A stretch of DNA of 64,000 nucleotides, from positions 1 to 64,000 of the forward strand of contig NZ_PJRS01000016.1 of NCBI RefSeq assembly GCF_002858925.1, read 5' to 3'. The DNA is from Caulobacter zeae. Lineage in GTDB: Bacteria > Pseudomonadota > Alphaproteobacteria > Caulobacterales > Caulobacteraceae. Positions 24,603 to 32,719 of the stretch are shown one piece after another (within the stretch, counting starts at the first letter, position 1; each line of letters begins with the position of its first letter). The notes under the pieces were generated by a model that saw nothing but the letters and a program-made list of their open reading frames with translations, was not told the origin of the DNA and did no database searches. A program made the position numbers and the translations under genes.

Positions 24603-24911
24603 ATGTCCGACAGCAGCATTTCCGGCTTCAGCAGCGCCTCCGTCGCGCCCAGCCTGGCCGGCTCCAACAACAAGAACCGCCCCGGCAGCTGGTTCGAGGC
24701 GATGGCGCATGCGTGGGGCCAGGTGCTCGACGCCCAGGCCGTGAAGATCACCGAACTGTCCGACCAGATCGGCCCCGGCGGCGAGGACAAGCCCTCGGTC
24801 ATGGCCCAGCTGACCGCCGAGAGCCTGCGCATGAACTTCATGGCCAACTCGGAGTCCACCTCGGTCGACAGCGTCGGCCGCGCCCTCGAAACCATGGCCC
24901 GCAAGAACTAA
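24603..24911 (+). CDS. Candidate needle protein (SctF-like)
   Basis: 102 residues, no signal peptide, GAGGAGA ribosome site. Helical with AWGQVLDAQAVKITELSDQI, a PG loop, then PSVMAQLTAESLRMNFMA and STSVDSVGRALETMARKN. The helix-loop-helix layout, the position between sctD and sctI and the C-terminal ST..V..L pattern resemble needle subunits, though it is longer than most (about 80). A second rod-like subunit is the alternative. Sequence similarity to known needles is too low to be sure by eye. Confidence 0.5.
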   Translation: MSDSSISGFSSASVAPSLAGSNNKNRPGSWFEAMAHAWGQVLDAQAVKITELSDQIGPGGEDKPSVMAQLTAESLRMNFMANSESTSVDSVGRALETMARKN

Positions 24912-24935
24912 GCGCGTCTTTCAGGAGAGGACGCC

Positions 24936-25337
24936 ATGTCCTTCGATCCCGTTTCGGCCGCCGCCCTGGCCATGCCCCAGGAAGCCGCGCCGCAGGTGGC
25001 CCAGGTCGGCTACGGCGCCAGCCTCACCGACGCCGTCCAGTTCCAGAACGCCCTGCACACCGCCGGCGCCTCGCAGGTGGCGGGGCTCGGCGGTCCCGAG
25101 GCCCTGGCCCCGGCCATGAAGGGCGTCTTCAACCAGCTGGAGTTCGTCAACAGCCAGGCCTCGAACCTGGCCGCCCACGCCAAGGCAGCCGAGGCCAAGG
25201 GCGCGGCGATCACGCCCGGCGAGATGATCGGCCTGACCGTCCAGTGCCACGAGTTCATGTTCAACTGCCAGCTGACCTCGAACATCGCCAACCGCACGTC
25301 CGACGGCCTGCAGCAGCTGTTCCGGCAGCAAGCCTAG
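24936..25337 (+). CDS. sctI: T3SS inner rod/adapter protein SctI
   Basis: 133 residues. The C-terminal ITPGEMIGLTVQCHEFMFNC followed by SNIANRTSDGLQQLFRQQ matches the conserved end of SctI/YscI proteins, which polymerise at the base of the needle. The N-terminal part is low-complexity. Good ribosome site (AGGAGAGG). It lies between the needle candidate and sctJ. Confidence 0.8.
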   Translation: MSFDPVSAAALAMPQEAAPQVAQVGYGASLTDAVQFQNALHTAGASQVAGLGGPEALAPAMKGVFNQLEFVNSQASNLAAHAKAAEAKGAAITPGEMIGLTVQCHEFMFNCQLTSNIANRTSDGLQQLFRQQA

Positions 25338-25347
25338 GGTGGCGGCC

Positions 25348-26091
25348 ATGCGCAAGATCCTGCCCGCCGTGCTGGTCGCCGCGGCCCTGGGCCTTTCGGC
25401 CTGCGCCGAGAAGGAGCTCTACGGCGGGCTCACCGAGCGCGAGGCCAACGAGATGGTCGCCGTGCTGCAGAACGCCAATGTCGCCGCCTCGAAGAGCAGC
25501 AAGGACGGCAAGGTCTGGGCGCTGAAGACCCGCGCCGAGCAGTTCTCGTCGGCCGTCGCCGTGCTGCACGACCAGGGCTATCCGCGCGACAAGTTCGAGA
25601 GCCTGGGCGAGGTCTTCAAGAAGGAGGGCTTCGTCTCCTCGCCGATGGAGCAGCGGGCCCGGCTGATGTACGGCCTGTCGCAGGAGCTCAGCCAGACCAT
25701 CTCGTCGATCGACGGCGTGGTGCAGGCGCGGGTGCACATCGCCGTGCCCGAAGCCGACCCGCTGGCCGAGCAGCAGAAGCCGTCCTCGGCCTCGGTGTTC
25801 ATCCGCCACAACCCCGACGTCGACCTCTCCGGCCAGGTGGGATCGATCAAGGCGCTGGTCACCAACTCCATCGAGGGCCTGCCCTACGACAAGGTGACCG
25901 TGGTGATGTTCCCGGCCAAGCCGGTGATGGTCGCGACCCCGGCCTCGCCGATCCGCTCCTTCACCATGCCGGCCGTCGCCATCCTCGCCGCCATTGGCGG
26001 GGTGGGGGCCTATGTCTTCAGCCGCACCAGCCGGGGCAAGCCGCGCCGCAAGCTGAAGCCCCTGGCCGAGCCCGGGACGCCTGTCGCATGA
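25348..26091 (+). CDS. sctJ: T3SS inner-membrane ring lipoprotein SctJ (YscJ/PrgK family)
   Basis: 247 residues. Lipoprotein signal with GLSAC (Cys at about residue 19), then ELYGGLTEREANEMVAVLQN, SSPMEQRARLMYGLSQELSQ, VHIAVPEADP and KALVTNSIEGLPYDKVTVV, all typical of SctJ. A C-terminal membrane helix follows at about 208-228. I chose the ATG at 25348; a GTG three codons upstream is possible. Confidence 0.95.
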   Translation: MRKILPAVLVAAALGLSACAEKELYGGLTEREANEMVAVLQNANVAASKSSKDGKVWALKTRAEQFSSAVAVLHDQGYPRDKFESLGEVFKKEGFVSSPMEQRARLMYGLSQELSQTISSIDGVVQARVHIAVPEADPLAEQQKPSSASVFIRHNPDVDLSGQVGSIKALVTNSIEGLPYDKVTVVMFPAKPVMVATPASPIRSFTMPAVAILAAIGGVGAYVFSRTSRGKPRRKLKPLAEPGTPVA

Positions 26092-26657
26092 ACGCCCGCG
26101 CCGACCGCCAGCGCCTGGTCGCCCAGGCCCGCCTGCTGGGCGCGATCGGCGTTCCCGCGCCGGTCGGTCCGCGCGCGGCGCGGCTGGCGCGGCGGCTGAG
26201 CGGCCGCGCCGACGCTCCGCTGGCCTTCGCCGACATCGCCGCCGCGCCCGACTGGGCCGCCTGGCCGGCCGAGCGCCGCGCGCGCCTGGCCGACTTCGCC
26301 GCGGCCGCCGCCTGCACCGAGATCCTGCGCCGCACGATCGACGGCAAGTGCCTGGCCCGCGTAGCCCGCCGGATCGGCGAACCGGCTCTGGACGCAGTCC
26401 TGGCCTCGCCGCCCGGCCTGGTGGCGGCGATCCCGCAGGCGGAAGGCGCGCTGGCCGACGACGAGGCCTTTTCCGCCCTCGGCGCCGGCGTGCTGCTGGC
26501 CGAGGTCGGGCGCCGTCCGGCCGCCGTCGCCCGTCTAGCCGAACTCTTTGCGGTCGCCCCGCTGGCGATCGATCCTGACCGGGGCCTTGGCGCGGCGCAC
26601 GCCGGGCGCGGGCTCTTCATGGCCTTCGAGGCCGGCGCGCTGGAGGCCGCCGCATGA
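26088..26657 (+). CDS. Putative T3SS sorting-platform adaptor SctK
   Basis: 189 residues, overlapping sctJ and sctL by ATGA on both sides. Alanine/arginine-rich and helical with no recognisable motif. SctK proteins are poorly conserved and lie between sctJ and sctL in many clusters, so the call is mainly positional. It would link the SctQ pods to the inner ring. Confidence 0.5.
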   Translation: MNARADRQRLVAQARLLGAIGVPAPVGPRAARLARRLSGRADAPLAFADIAAAPDWAAWPAERRARLADFAAAAACTEILRRTIDGKCLARVARRIGEPALDAVLASPPGLVAAIPQAEGALADDEAFSALGAGVLLAEVGRRPAAVARLAELFAVAPLAIDPDRGLGAAHAGRGLFMAFEAGALEAAA

Positions 26658-27253
26658 CCTATCTGCTCCTGTCTTCCGGCCCCTCGGGCGCGCTCCTGAC
26701 CGACCAGCCGGTGATCCGCCGCGAGGACGTCGGCGCCGTGCGCGACGCGGCCGAGCTGACCGCCGCCCTCGACGCCCTGCGCCAGGCGACCCGCGAGGCC
26801 GCCCTGCGCGACGGCTTCGCCCAGGGCCACGCCGAGGGAACCGCAGCCGCCGCCCGCGAGACCGCCCAGGTGCTGGCCGGCGTCCACGCCGCCCTTCAGG
26901 TCGAGCGCGACCGCCTGCGCGCCAGCGCCGGCGCCCTGGCGCTGGACATCGTCCGCCGCATCGCCGCGGGCCTGGCCCCCGACGAGGTGCTGGCCGCCCT
27001 GGCCGAGCAGGCCGCCCGCGACCTCCTGCCCGAAGAGCCGATCCGCGTCCGTGTCGCCCCCGAGGCCGCCGGCGCGGTCACCCGCCGCCTGTGGTCGATC
27101 GACGCCCGCATCGAGGTGGTGGCCGACGCCGACGTGGCGGCCGGCGACTGCGTGCTCGACACCCCCTCGGGCCGCACCCACGCCGGGCTTGAGACCCAGC
27201 TGCGGGCCCTGGAGGCGGTGTTCGCCGTTCCGGCCGGCGAGGCCGCGGCATGA
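26654..27253 (+). CDS. sctL: T3SS ATPase stator SctL (FliH/YscL family)
   Basis: 199 residues. Central helical region with GFAQGHAEGTAAAARETAQV, followed by the FliH-type C-terminal domain (ALDIVRRIAAGLAPDEVLAA; RVRVAPEAAGAV; VLDTPSGRTHAGLETQLRAL). SctL holds the ATPase SctN and links it to SctQ. It overlaps both neighbours by four bases. Confidence 0.85.
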   Translation: MTYLLLSSGPSGALLTDQPVIRREDVGAVRDAAELTAALDALRQATREAALRDGFAQGHAEGTAAAARETAQVLAGVHAALQVERDRLRASAGALALDIVRRIAAGLAPDEVLAALAEQAARDLLPEEPIRVRVAPEAAGAVTRRLWSIDARIEVVADADVAAGDCVLDTPSGRTHAGLETQLRALEAVFAVPAGEAAA

Positions 27254-28587
27254 GCTTCGACGCCCCGCCTTCTGAACGCTCGAGCGACGAGCGTCTGCGC
27301 GACGCGCTGCGCGGCGCCCGCACGGTCGAGCGGCGCGGCCGCGTCGCCCAGGCCTTCGGCACCACCGTTCGCGCCACCGGCCTGGACGTCCGCATCGGCC
27401 AGGAGTGCGAAATCGTCGACCGCTCCGGCGGCAATGTCGTGAAAGCCCAGGTCGTCGGCCTCGACGGCGGGGCGGCGATCCTGACCCCGCTGTCGCGCCT
27501 GGAGGGCGTGGCCGTCGACGCCGAGGTCGTGGCCGGCCCCCGCCGCAGCGAGATCGGGGTGGGGCAGGGGCTGCTGGGCCGCGTCCTCGACGCTCATGGC
27601 GAGCCGTTCGACGGCCTGGGGCCCATCACCGGCCTGCTGCGTCCATACCCGGTCTATGGCGAGGCCCCCAATCCGTTGGCCCGTCCGCCGATCGCCCGGC
27701 CGTTCGCCACGGGGGTGCGCTGCGTCGACGCCCTGCTGACCACCGGCGAGGGCCAGCGCGTGGGCCTGTTCGCCATGGCCGGCGGCGGCAAGTCGACCTT
27801 GCTCGGCATGTTCGCCCGCCACGCCCGCAGCGACGTCAACGTCATCGCCCTGATCGGCGAGCGCGGCCGCGAGGTGCGCGAGTTCCTCGACGACTGCCTG
27901 GGTCCGGAGGGACTGGCCCGCTCGGTGGTCATCGTCTCGACCTCCGACCGCCCGGCCATGGAACGGGTGCGCGCCGCCCACGTGGCCACCGCCATCGCCG
28001 AGGGGTTCCGGGCCGAAGGCCGCCGCGTGATGCTCCAGATGGACAGCGTCACCCGCTTCGCCCGCGCCTTGCGAGAAATCGGCCTGTCGGTGGGCGAGCC
28101 GGCCGTGCGCCGGGGCTTTCCGCCGTCGGTCTTCGCCGAGCTGCCACGGCTCTTTGAGAGGGCGGGTTCGATAGAGGGCGGGGCGATAACCGCCTTCTAC
28201 ACCGTGCTGATCGAGGACGAGGAGGGCGGCGATCCGGTCGGCGAGGAGGTCCGTTCGATCCTCGACGGCCACATCTACCTGTCCCGCAAGCTCGGCCAGG
28301 CTGGGCACTATCCGGCCATCGACGTCGCCGCCAGCCTCAGCCGGGTCTATCCCCGCGTCGCTTCGCCCGAGCAGCAGGCGGCCGCCATGAAGGTGCGCGG
28401 CTGGATGGCCAAGTACGCCGAGATCGAGTTCCTGCTTCAGATCGGCGAATACAAGTCCGGCGGCGACATTCTGGCCGACGAGGCCATCGCCCGCCGGCCG
28501 CGCATCACCGAACTGCTACGCCAGGGCGCGCACGACGCCGTCGCCTTCGACGAGGCCCTGGCGGCGCTGGCGGAGACCGCCGCATGA
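27250..28587 (+). CDS. sctN: T3SS ATPase SctN
   Basis: 445 residues, full length for the family. N-terminal ring domain, then the ATPase core with Walker A AMAGGGKST (175-183), GERGREVREFL (203-213), the Walker B region RVMLQMDSVTRFARALREIG and HIYLSRKLGQAGHYPAID. It unfolds substrates and releases chaperones at the export gate. Walker A has three consecutive glycines where many homologues have GVGK. Confidence 0.95.
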   Translation: MSFDAPPSERSSDERLRDALRGARTVERRGRVAQAFGTTVRATGLDVRIGQECEIVDRSGGNVVKAQVVGLDGGAAILTPLSRLEGVAVDAEVVAGPRRSEIGVGQGLLGRVLDAHGEPFDGLGPITGLLRPYPVYGEAPNPLARPPIARPFATGVRCVDALLTTGEGQRVGLFAMAGGGKSTLLGMFARHARSDVNVIALIGERGREVREFLDDCLGPEGLARSVVIVSTSDRPAMERVRAAHVATAIAEGFRAEGRRVMLQMDSVTRFARALREIGLSVGEPAVRRGFPPSVFAELPRLFERAGSIEGGAITAFYTVLIEDEEGGDPVGEEVRSILDGHIYLSRKLGQAGHYPAIDVAASLSRVYPRVASPEQQAAAMKVRGWMAKYAEIEFLLQIGEYKSGGDILADEAIARRPRITELLRQGAHDAVAFDEALAALAETAA

Positions 28588-29063
28588 CCGCCCGCGCCCA
28601 GGTCCAGGCCCTGGTTCCGGTGGTGAAGCTTCGTGAGCGCCGGGTGGAAAAGGCCATGCGCGAAGCCGCCGAGGCCCGTCGCAAGGTGGCCGACGTTGTC
28701 GAGGCCCTGGAGGTCCGCGACCGCCTCATCGCCGCCCACGACGTCGCCAAGGCCCGGCTCGACGACTGGTTCGCCGGCGGCCTGTCGGGCGCGGCCCATC
28801 TGGTCGAGGCCGCCTTGGCCCGGCGCGAGGCGATCGCCGTGGCCCGCGACGCCGACCAGCGCCTGCGCGACCAGGAGGCCGTGGCGCTGGACCTGGCCCG
28901 CGAGGACCTGGCCGCCGCCATCCAGGCCCTGGCCCGCGCCCAGGGCCGCTTCGACGCCATGAACGGTCGCCTCGACCACGCCCGCGCCCTGGTCGCCGCC
29001 GACCGCGAGGCCCGCGAGCAGCTCGAGATCGAGGACGCCGGCGCCTTCAGGAGCTTCCGATGA
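28584..29063 (+). CDS. sctO: T3SS ATPase stalk protein SctO (FliJ/YscO-like)
   Basis: 159 residues, almost entirely two long charged helices (VKLRERRVEKAMREAAEARR and GRLDHARALVAADREAREQL), as in the coiled-coil stalk that turns inside the SctN hexamer. Low sequence conservation is normal; position between sctN and sctP supports the call. ATGA overlaps on both sides. Confidence 0.75.
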   Translation: MTARAQVQALVPVVKLRERRVEKAMREAAEARRKVADVVEALEVRDRLIAAHDVAKARLDDWFAGGLSGAAHLVEAALARREAIAVARDADQRLRDQEAVALDLAREDLAAAIQALARAQGRFDAMNGRLDHARALVAADREAREQLEIEDAGAFRSFR

Positions 29064-29719
29064 CCACCATCCGCGACAACGCCGCCGCCGAGCGTCCCAA
29101 CACCTCGAGCCCGCGTGGTTCGAGCGAGCCGCCCACGCCCTGGCGCGGGTCGGAGTTCCAGGCGCTGTTGCAGCAGGCCGCCGAGCGCCGCGAGCCGCTG
29201 TTTCGCCAGACCGGCCGCGCCGAGCGCGACAAGGAGACCGAGCGTGACGAGGACGACGGCAAGGTCGACCTGTCGGCCCTGCTGGGCCCGGCCCGCGACT
29301 TCCAGGACGTTGCCGGCGGCCAGGAGGCCAGCGGCGTCGACGCGCTGTCGGCCTTGGCGAAGTCCGGTGGCAATGCGGTCGAAGCCCCCGTGTCGTCGCC
29401 TGGCGCTACCGTGGCCGACATCGAGGCCTTCACCGCCGCCATGGACAAGGCCTGGCTGGCCTCCGGCGGCGACCGCAAGGCGTTGGCCCTGGGGGTGGCC
29501 GACAAGGCCTCGCTGCTGACCGGCCTTGGCCTGTCGCGCGCCCCCGACGGTTCGCTGTCCCTGACCCTGGCCGCGCGTCCCGACGCCACGCCCGAACTGA
29601 CCAAGGCCCTGGAGACCCTGCGCAAGCGCCTGGAAGTGCGCGGCTTGGCGCTGGCGGACCTCTTCGTCGAGGCCGACGACGGTCTGGACCCGGAAAGCCT
29701 GATCCGGAGGGTGCGTTGA
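29060..29719 (+). CDS. sctP: T3SS needle-length regulator SctP-like protein
   Basis: 219 residues. A disordered, charged N-terminal half (residues 1-85) is followed by a compact C-terminal part with LSLTLAARPDATPELTKALE and LRKRLEVRGLALADLFVEAD, in the place of the FliK/YscP substrate-switch domain. Such proteins act with SctU to set needle length. Family similarity is modest, so position carries much of the weight. Last gene of the structural operon. Confidence 0.6.
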   Translation: MTTIRDNAAAERPNTSSPRGSSEPPTPWRGSEFQALLQQAAERREPLFRQTGRAERDKETERDEDDGKVDLSALLGPARDFQDVAGGQEASGVDALSALAKSGGNAVEAPVSSPGATVADIEAFTAAMDKAWLASGGDRKALALGVADKASLLTGLGLSRAPDGSLSLTLAARPDATPELTKALETLRKRLEVRGLALADLFVEADDGLDPESLIRRVR

Positions 29720-29755
29720 GCGTGCGCGCCTCTCCCCGTCACTCCAATCACTCCC

Positions 29756-29885
29756 GTCATTCCCGCCCTTGTGGCGGGAACCCCTGGTTCCGCTCGCACG
29801 GGCGTTGCAAGCGGCGTGCTCAGCACGCCGCCCCATTCGCATCTGCGGCCGATAGAGGGGTTCCCGCCACAAGGGCGGGAATGAC
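29756..29885. repeat. 130-base element with perfect 25-base inverted termini (copy 2)
   Basis: Same 25-base termini as the copy at 9248-9376 and a similar interior (TTCCGCTCGCA), again between convergent genes. The two copies enclose most of the effector island and the structural operon. Confidence 0.8.
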
Positions 29886-29925
29886 GGGATCTATGGGGAG
29901 TGGCTCCGAGCCGGAGCGTTCGCGC

Positions 29926-30588
29926 TCACCGCAACGGCAGCCCGAACCGTCCCACGCCCCGATCGGCCTCCGCCGCGCGAGCCACGGCGCGGGCGACCTC
30001 GGCGGGCGGATCCCCCGCGGCCCAGCGCTCGGCCAGCACCTCGATCAGCCGGCGGCTCTGGGCGTTGTGCAGGCCCTCGGTCGGGTCGGCCGCATCGGCG
30101 CGCAGCTTGTCGATGTAGAGCGCGCTCGCCTTGGGCGAGGCGCCGACCAGGTCCAGCAGGTAGGTCGCCGCCGTCTCGAAGGCTTCGGCGTCCAGCGGCG
30201 CGTCGGCGATGTCGCGTACCAGCCAGACGCACAGGAACTCCAACGGCCCGACCTTGCGGCTGTTGCTGAGCAGCGGTCCGCCGCCCGCGAGACCCGAAAA
30301 GCCCCCTGCGCCCCAGGCCGGCACGCGGGCCGCGGGCAGGCGGGCGGTCAGCAGAGCCTGGGCCAGGGCGTCGGCGACCAACGCCTTGACCTCTGGCTCG
30401 CCGAAATGGGCCACGGCGGCCAAGAGCTTGGCGAAACCCGGATACAGCGCATCGCCCAGGTCGGTGCAGACGCGCTCCAGCACGTCGACGCGGCGGTCCA
30501 GGCTGGCCTGGCCCCGCAGGCCCTCGACCAGCGCCTGGGCGGCGCCGAACCAGTCGGGCTCGGACTTGAGGATGCGGTCGGCGTTCAC
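29926..30588 (-). CDS. Hypothetical cytosolic helical protein
   Basis: 220 residues from a GTG start without a clear ribosome site. No signal or membrane segment. Mainly helical: FGAAQALVEGLRGQASLDRR, YPGFAKLLAAVAHFGEPEVK, LGPLEFL-type core and YLLDLVGASPKASALYIDKL. I do not recognise a family. It lies downstream of the 76-aa boxed gene on the same strand, separated by a repeat, so it may be that gene's partner, a chaperone or a regulator of secretion. Confidence 0.6.
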   Translation of the reverse strand: MNADRILKSEPDWFGAAQALVEGLRGQASLDRRVDVLERVCTDLGDALYPGFAKLLAAVAHFGEPEVKALVADALAQALLTARLPAARVPAWGAGGFSGLAGGGPLLSNSRKVGPLEFLCVWLVRDIADAPLDAEAFETAATYLLDLVGASPKASALYIDKLRADAADPTEGLHNAQSRRLIEVLAERWAAGDPPAEVARAVARAAEADRGVGRFGLPLR

Positions 30589-30600
30589 GCCGGGAGGCTA

Positions 30601-30700
30601 GAGCATTTTCGAGCGAAGTGGATACCGGTTCGCGTGAAGAAAATGCGCCAAAACAAAAGACTGGGGCTCCGCTCTGATGCAATCAGACCGGAAAACGCCC
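30601..30700. repeat. Alphaproteobacterial intergenic palindromic repeat
   Basis: Contains gagcattttcgagcgaag, then ggttcgcgtgaagaaaatgc, which pair to form a hairpin (GCATTTTC/GAAAATGC), followed by a second hairpin around ctctgatgcaatcagac. This sequence type recurs between genes of many Rhizobiales and Caulobacterales. It may act as a processing or termination signal between the two genes it separates. Confidence 0.7.
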
Positions 30701-30705
30701 CGGTG

Positions 30706-30936
30706 TCAGAACAAGCCGTTGTCGCGGGTGTCGGTCAGGCGGTCGGCGACGGCGCGGGCGGTGTCGTCCAGGTCGCGCGCGGCGCCGGAAAGGCCGATGC
30801 GGCCGTCGTGGCGCGAGAAGCCGGAGAAGTCGCCGAAAGACTGGGCGCGCGAGGGCTCGCCGGCCGGGGAAATCCCGGAAAGACCGTGGCTCCAGACGCC
30901 GGAGACGGACGGGGCGTCGATACGGCTGGCGGACAT
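30706..30936 (-). CDS. 76-residue protein under the inverted-repeat box
   Basis: 76 residues with a good ribosome site (AAGGAG). Ser/Gly/Asp-rich and probably disordered, starting MSASRIDAPSVSGVWSHGLS and ending ADRLTDTRDNGLF. No hydrophobic segment. The GGG-TTTT-CCC box lies about 50 bases upstream, as for the effector genes. It could be a small secreted substrate, early cargo or regulator. No family recognised. Confidence 0.55.
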   Translation of the reverse strand: MSASRIDAPSVSGVWSHGLSGISPAGEPSRAQSFGDFSGFSRHDGRIGLSGAARDLDDTARAVADRLTDTRDNGLF

Positions 30937-30985
30937 GGCGAGCTCCTTCAGTCTCTCGATACGAAAGACAACGCGCGCCCGCCAG

Positions 30986-30999
30986 TCGGGTTTTCCCTA
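30986..30999 (-). promoter_or_regulatory. GGG-N4-CCC inverted-repeat box between the 76-aa gene and the kinase gene
   Basis: TCGGG-TTTT-CCCTA on the plus strand. It is 50 bases from the 76-aa gene and only 17 bases from the kinase ATG. It fits activation of the 76-aa gene and could also mediate feedback on the regulator operon. Confidence 0.6.
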
Positions 31000-31016
31000 G
31001 CCAGCCCGTGTGTCGC

Positions 31017-32078
31017 ATGACCGGCCTGGCCGCGCTCCTGTCGCAATCGCCCGAGGCCGAGGCGCTGGACGTCCTGGGCCTGGCCGTCGCCGCCTTCGAG
31101 GACGCCGCCGCGCCGCGCCTGGCCTGGCGCGCGCCGGCCTTCGCGCGGCTGACCCCGGACCTGCGGCCCGGCCAGGTTCCGGCCGGCGGCCTGCTGGCGG
31201 CGGTCGAGGCGGCGCGGCGCGGGGAGGGGGGCCTCATTCCGCTGGATCTCGACGGCCAGGCCTTCGAGGCCCGGGCCGCGCACGGCGACGGCCGCATCTG
31301 CCTGATCCTGTCCAGCGCCGCCGAGCGCCAAGAGGCGGAAGGCCGGCGCCTGGCCGATCGCGAGCGCCTGCTCCTGACCTCGCGCGTCATGTCGGTGGGC
31401 GAGATGGCGACTATGATCGCCCACGAACTGAACCAGCCGATCGGCTCGATCGCCAATATCGCTCGCGGGCTAAAGGCGCGGCTGTCGCGCGGGGCGCTGT
31501 CGACGCAGGAGGGCGTCGAGGCCCTCGACCGCGCCGCCGAGCAGGCCCTCTACGCTTCGGGCGTCATCCAGCGGATGCGCTCCTTCGTCGAGCAGCGCCA
31601 GCCCCAGGTCGAGCCGCTGGACCTGCCGCGACTAGTGCGCGCCACGCTGGATCTCCTCGACTGGGAGATCGCCCGCGACAAGGTCGCAGCCCGGGCCCAG
31701 TTTTCGACCCTGCCGCCGGTGCTGGGCGACGCGGTGATGATCCAGCAGGTGCTGGTCAACCTCGCCCGCAACGGTCTGGACGCCATGCGCGGCCGGCCAG
31801 GGCCCCGCCGCCTGACCATCGTCGCCGCGCCGATGGAGGGCAGCGACCGCATGATCGAACTGACCGTCGCCGACAGCGGCCCGGGCGTCGAGGCGGGGGC
31901 GGAAGGGCGGATGTTTTCGCCGTTCTTCTCGACCAAGCCCGGCGGCATGGGCGTGGGCCTGGGGATCTGCCGATCCATTGTCGAACTGCATCGCGGGCGT
32001 CTCTGGCACGCCCCGGATCCCGAGGGGGGGACCGTATTCCACATCGCGCTGCCCGTGGCGCGCCAGGAGGAGCCATGA
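31017..32078 (+). CDS. Soluble sensor histidine kinase of the T3SS locus (FixL-type)
   Basis: 353 residues, no membrane segment. An N-terminal region of about 100 residues resembles a degenerate PAS domain. The phosphoacceptor motif is MIAHELNQPIGSIANIARGL, followed by the ATP-binding domain (QQVLVNLARNGLDAM; VADSGPGVE; FFSTKPGGMGVGLGICRSIV). HELNQP-type kinases usually pair with FixJ-family regulators, and one overlaps it by ATGA. The ATG at 31017 is preferred to a GTG at 31008, which has no ribosome site. Confidence 0.85.
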   Translation: MTGLAALLSQSPEAEALDVLGLAVAAFEDAAAPRLAWRAPAFARLTPDLRPGQVPAGGLLAAVEAARRGEGGLIPLDLDGQAFEARAAHGDGRICLILSSAAERQEAEGRRLADRERLLLTSRVMSVGEMATMIAHELNQPIGSIANIARGLKARLSRGALSTQEGVEALDRAAEQALYASGVIQRMRSFVEQRQPQVEPLDLPRLVRATLDLLDWEIARDKVAARAQFSTLPPVLGDAVMIQQVLVNLARNGLDAMRGRPGPRRLTIVAAPMEGSDRMIELTVADSGPGVEAGAEGRMFSPFFSTKPGGMGVGLGICRSIVELHRGRLWHAPDPEGGTVFHIALPVARQEEP

Positions 32079-32719
32079 CCACCCCCTCTATCCCGACACC
32101 CGAGCCCAGCGCCCTGGGCGCGGTCTGCCTGGTCGACGACCACGGCGAGTTCCGCCAGTCCGCCGCCTGGTGGCTGGAAAGCCTGGGCTACGCCGTCTCC
32201 ACCTTCGACGGCGCGCGGGCCTTCCTCGACGCCGGCGACCCGCCGCCCGACGCCTGCCTGCTGCTCGACGTGCGCATGCCCGACATGTCGGGCCTGGAGC
32301 TGCTCGACGCGCTCAAGGCCCGGGGCTGCGAGCGGCCGGTGATCTTCATGACCGGCCACGGCGACGTGCCCCTGGCGGTCGAGGCCATGCAGAAGGGGGC
32401 GATCACCTTCCTGGAAAAGCCGTTCCAGGAGGCCGCGCTCGAGGCCGCCCTGGAGCGCGCCTTCGCCCAGGCTCGACCCGTCCAGACCCCCGGCCAGGAG
32501 TCCTATGCCCGCCGCCTTTCCGGCCTCACCGAGCGCGAGCGCGAGGTCATGGCCCTGGTCGTGGCCGGCAAGGTCAACAAGGTCATCGCCTACGACCTGG
32601 GCATCAGTCCCAAGACCGTCGAGCTGCACCGCTCGCGGATCATGACCAAGATGGAGGCGACCAGCCTGACCCGGCTGGTGCGCATGGCCGTCACCGCAAC
32701 CGTGGACGACGACGCATGA
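32075..32719 (+). CDS. FixJ-family response regulator, likely T3SS regulator
   Basis: 214 residues. Receiver domain with VCLVDDHGEFRQ, phosphorylated Asp in LLLDVRMPDMSG (about residue 63), FMTGHGDVPLAVEAM and FLEKPF. C-terminal LuxR-type helix-turn-helix: LTEREREVMALVVAGKVNKV then GISPKTVELHRSRIM. It overlaps the kinase gene and sctQ by ATGA, so it is embedded in the export operon. LuxR-type domains bind short inverted repeats, which makes it the obvious candidate to recognise the GGG-N4-CCC boxes; this is inference. Confidence 0.9.
   Translation: MTTPSIPTPEPSALGAVCLVDDHGEFRQSAAWWLESLGYAVSTFDGARAFLDAGDPPPDACLLLDVRMPDMSGLELLDALKARGCERPVIFMTGHGDVPLAVEAMQKGAITFLEKPFQEAALEAALERAFAQARPVQTPGQESYARRLSGLTEREREVMALVVAGKVNKVIAYDLGISPKTVELHRSRIMTKMEATSLTRLVRMAVTATVDDDA

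Noticed and set aside
25338..25347. GTG start for sctJ at 25339
   Set aside because: The ATG at 25348 directly begins the lipoprotein signal and has GGGTGG at a suitable distance.
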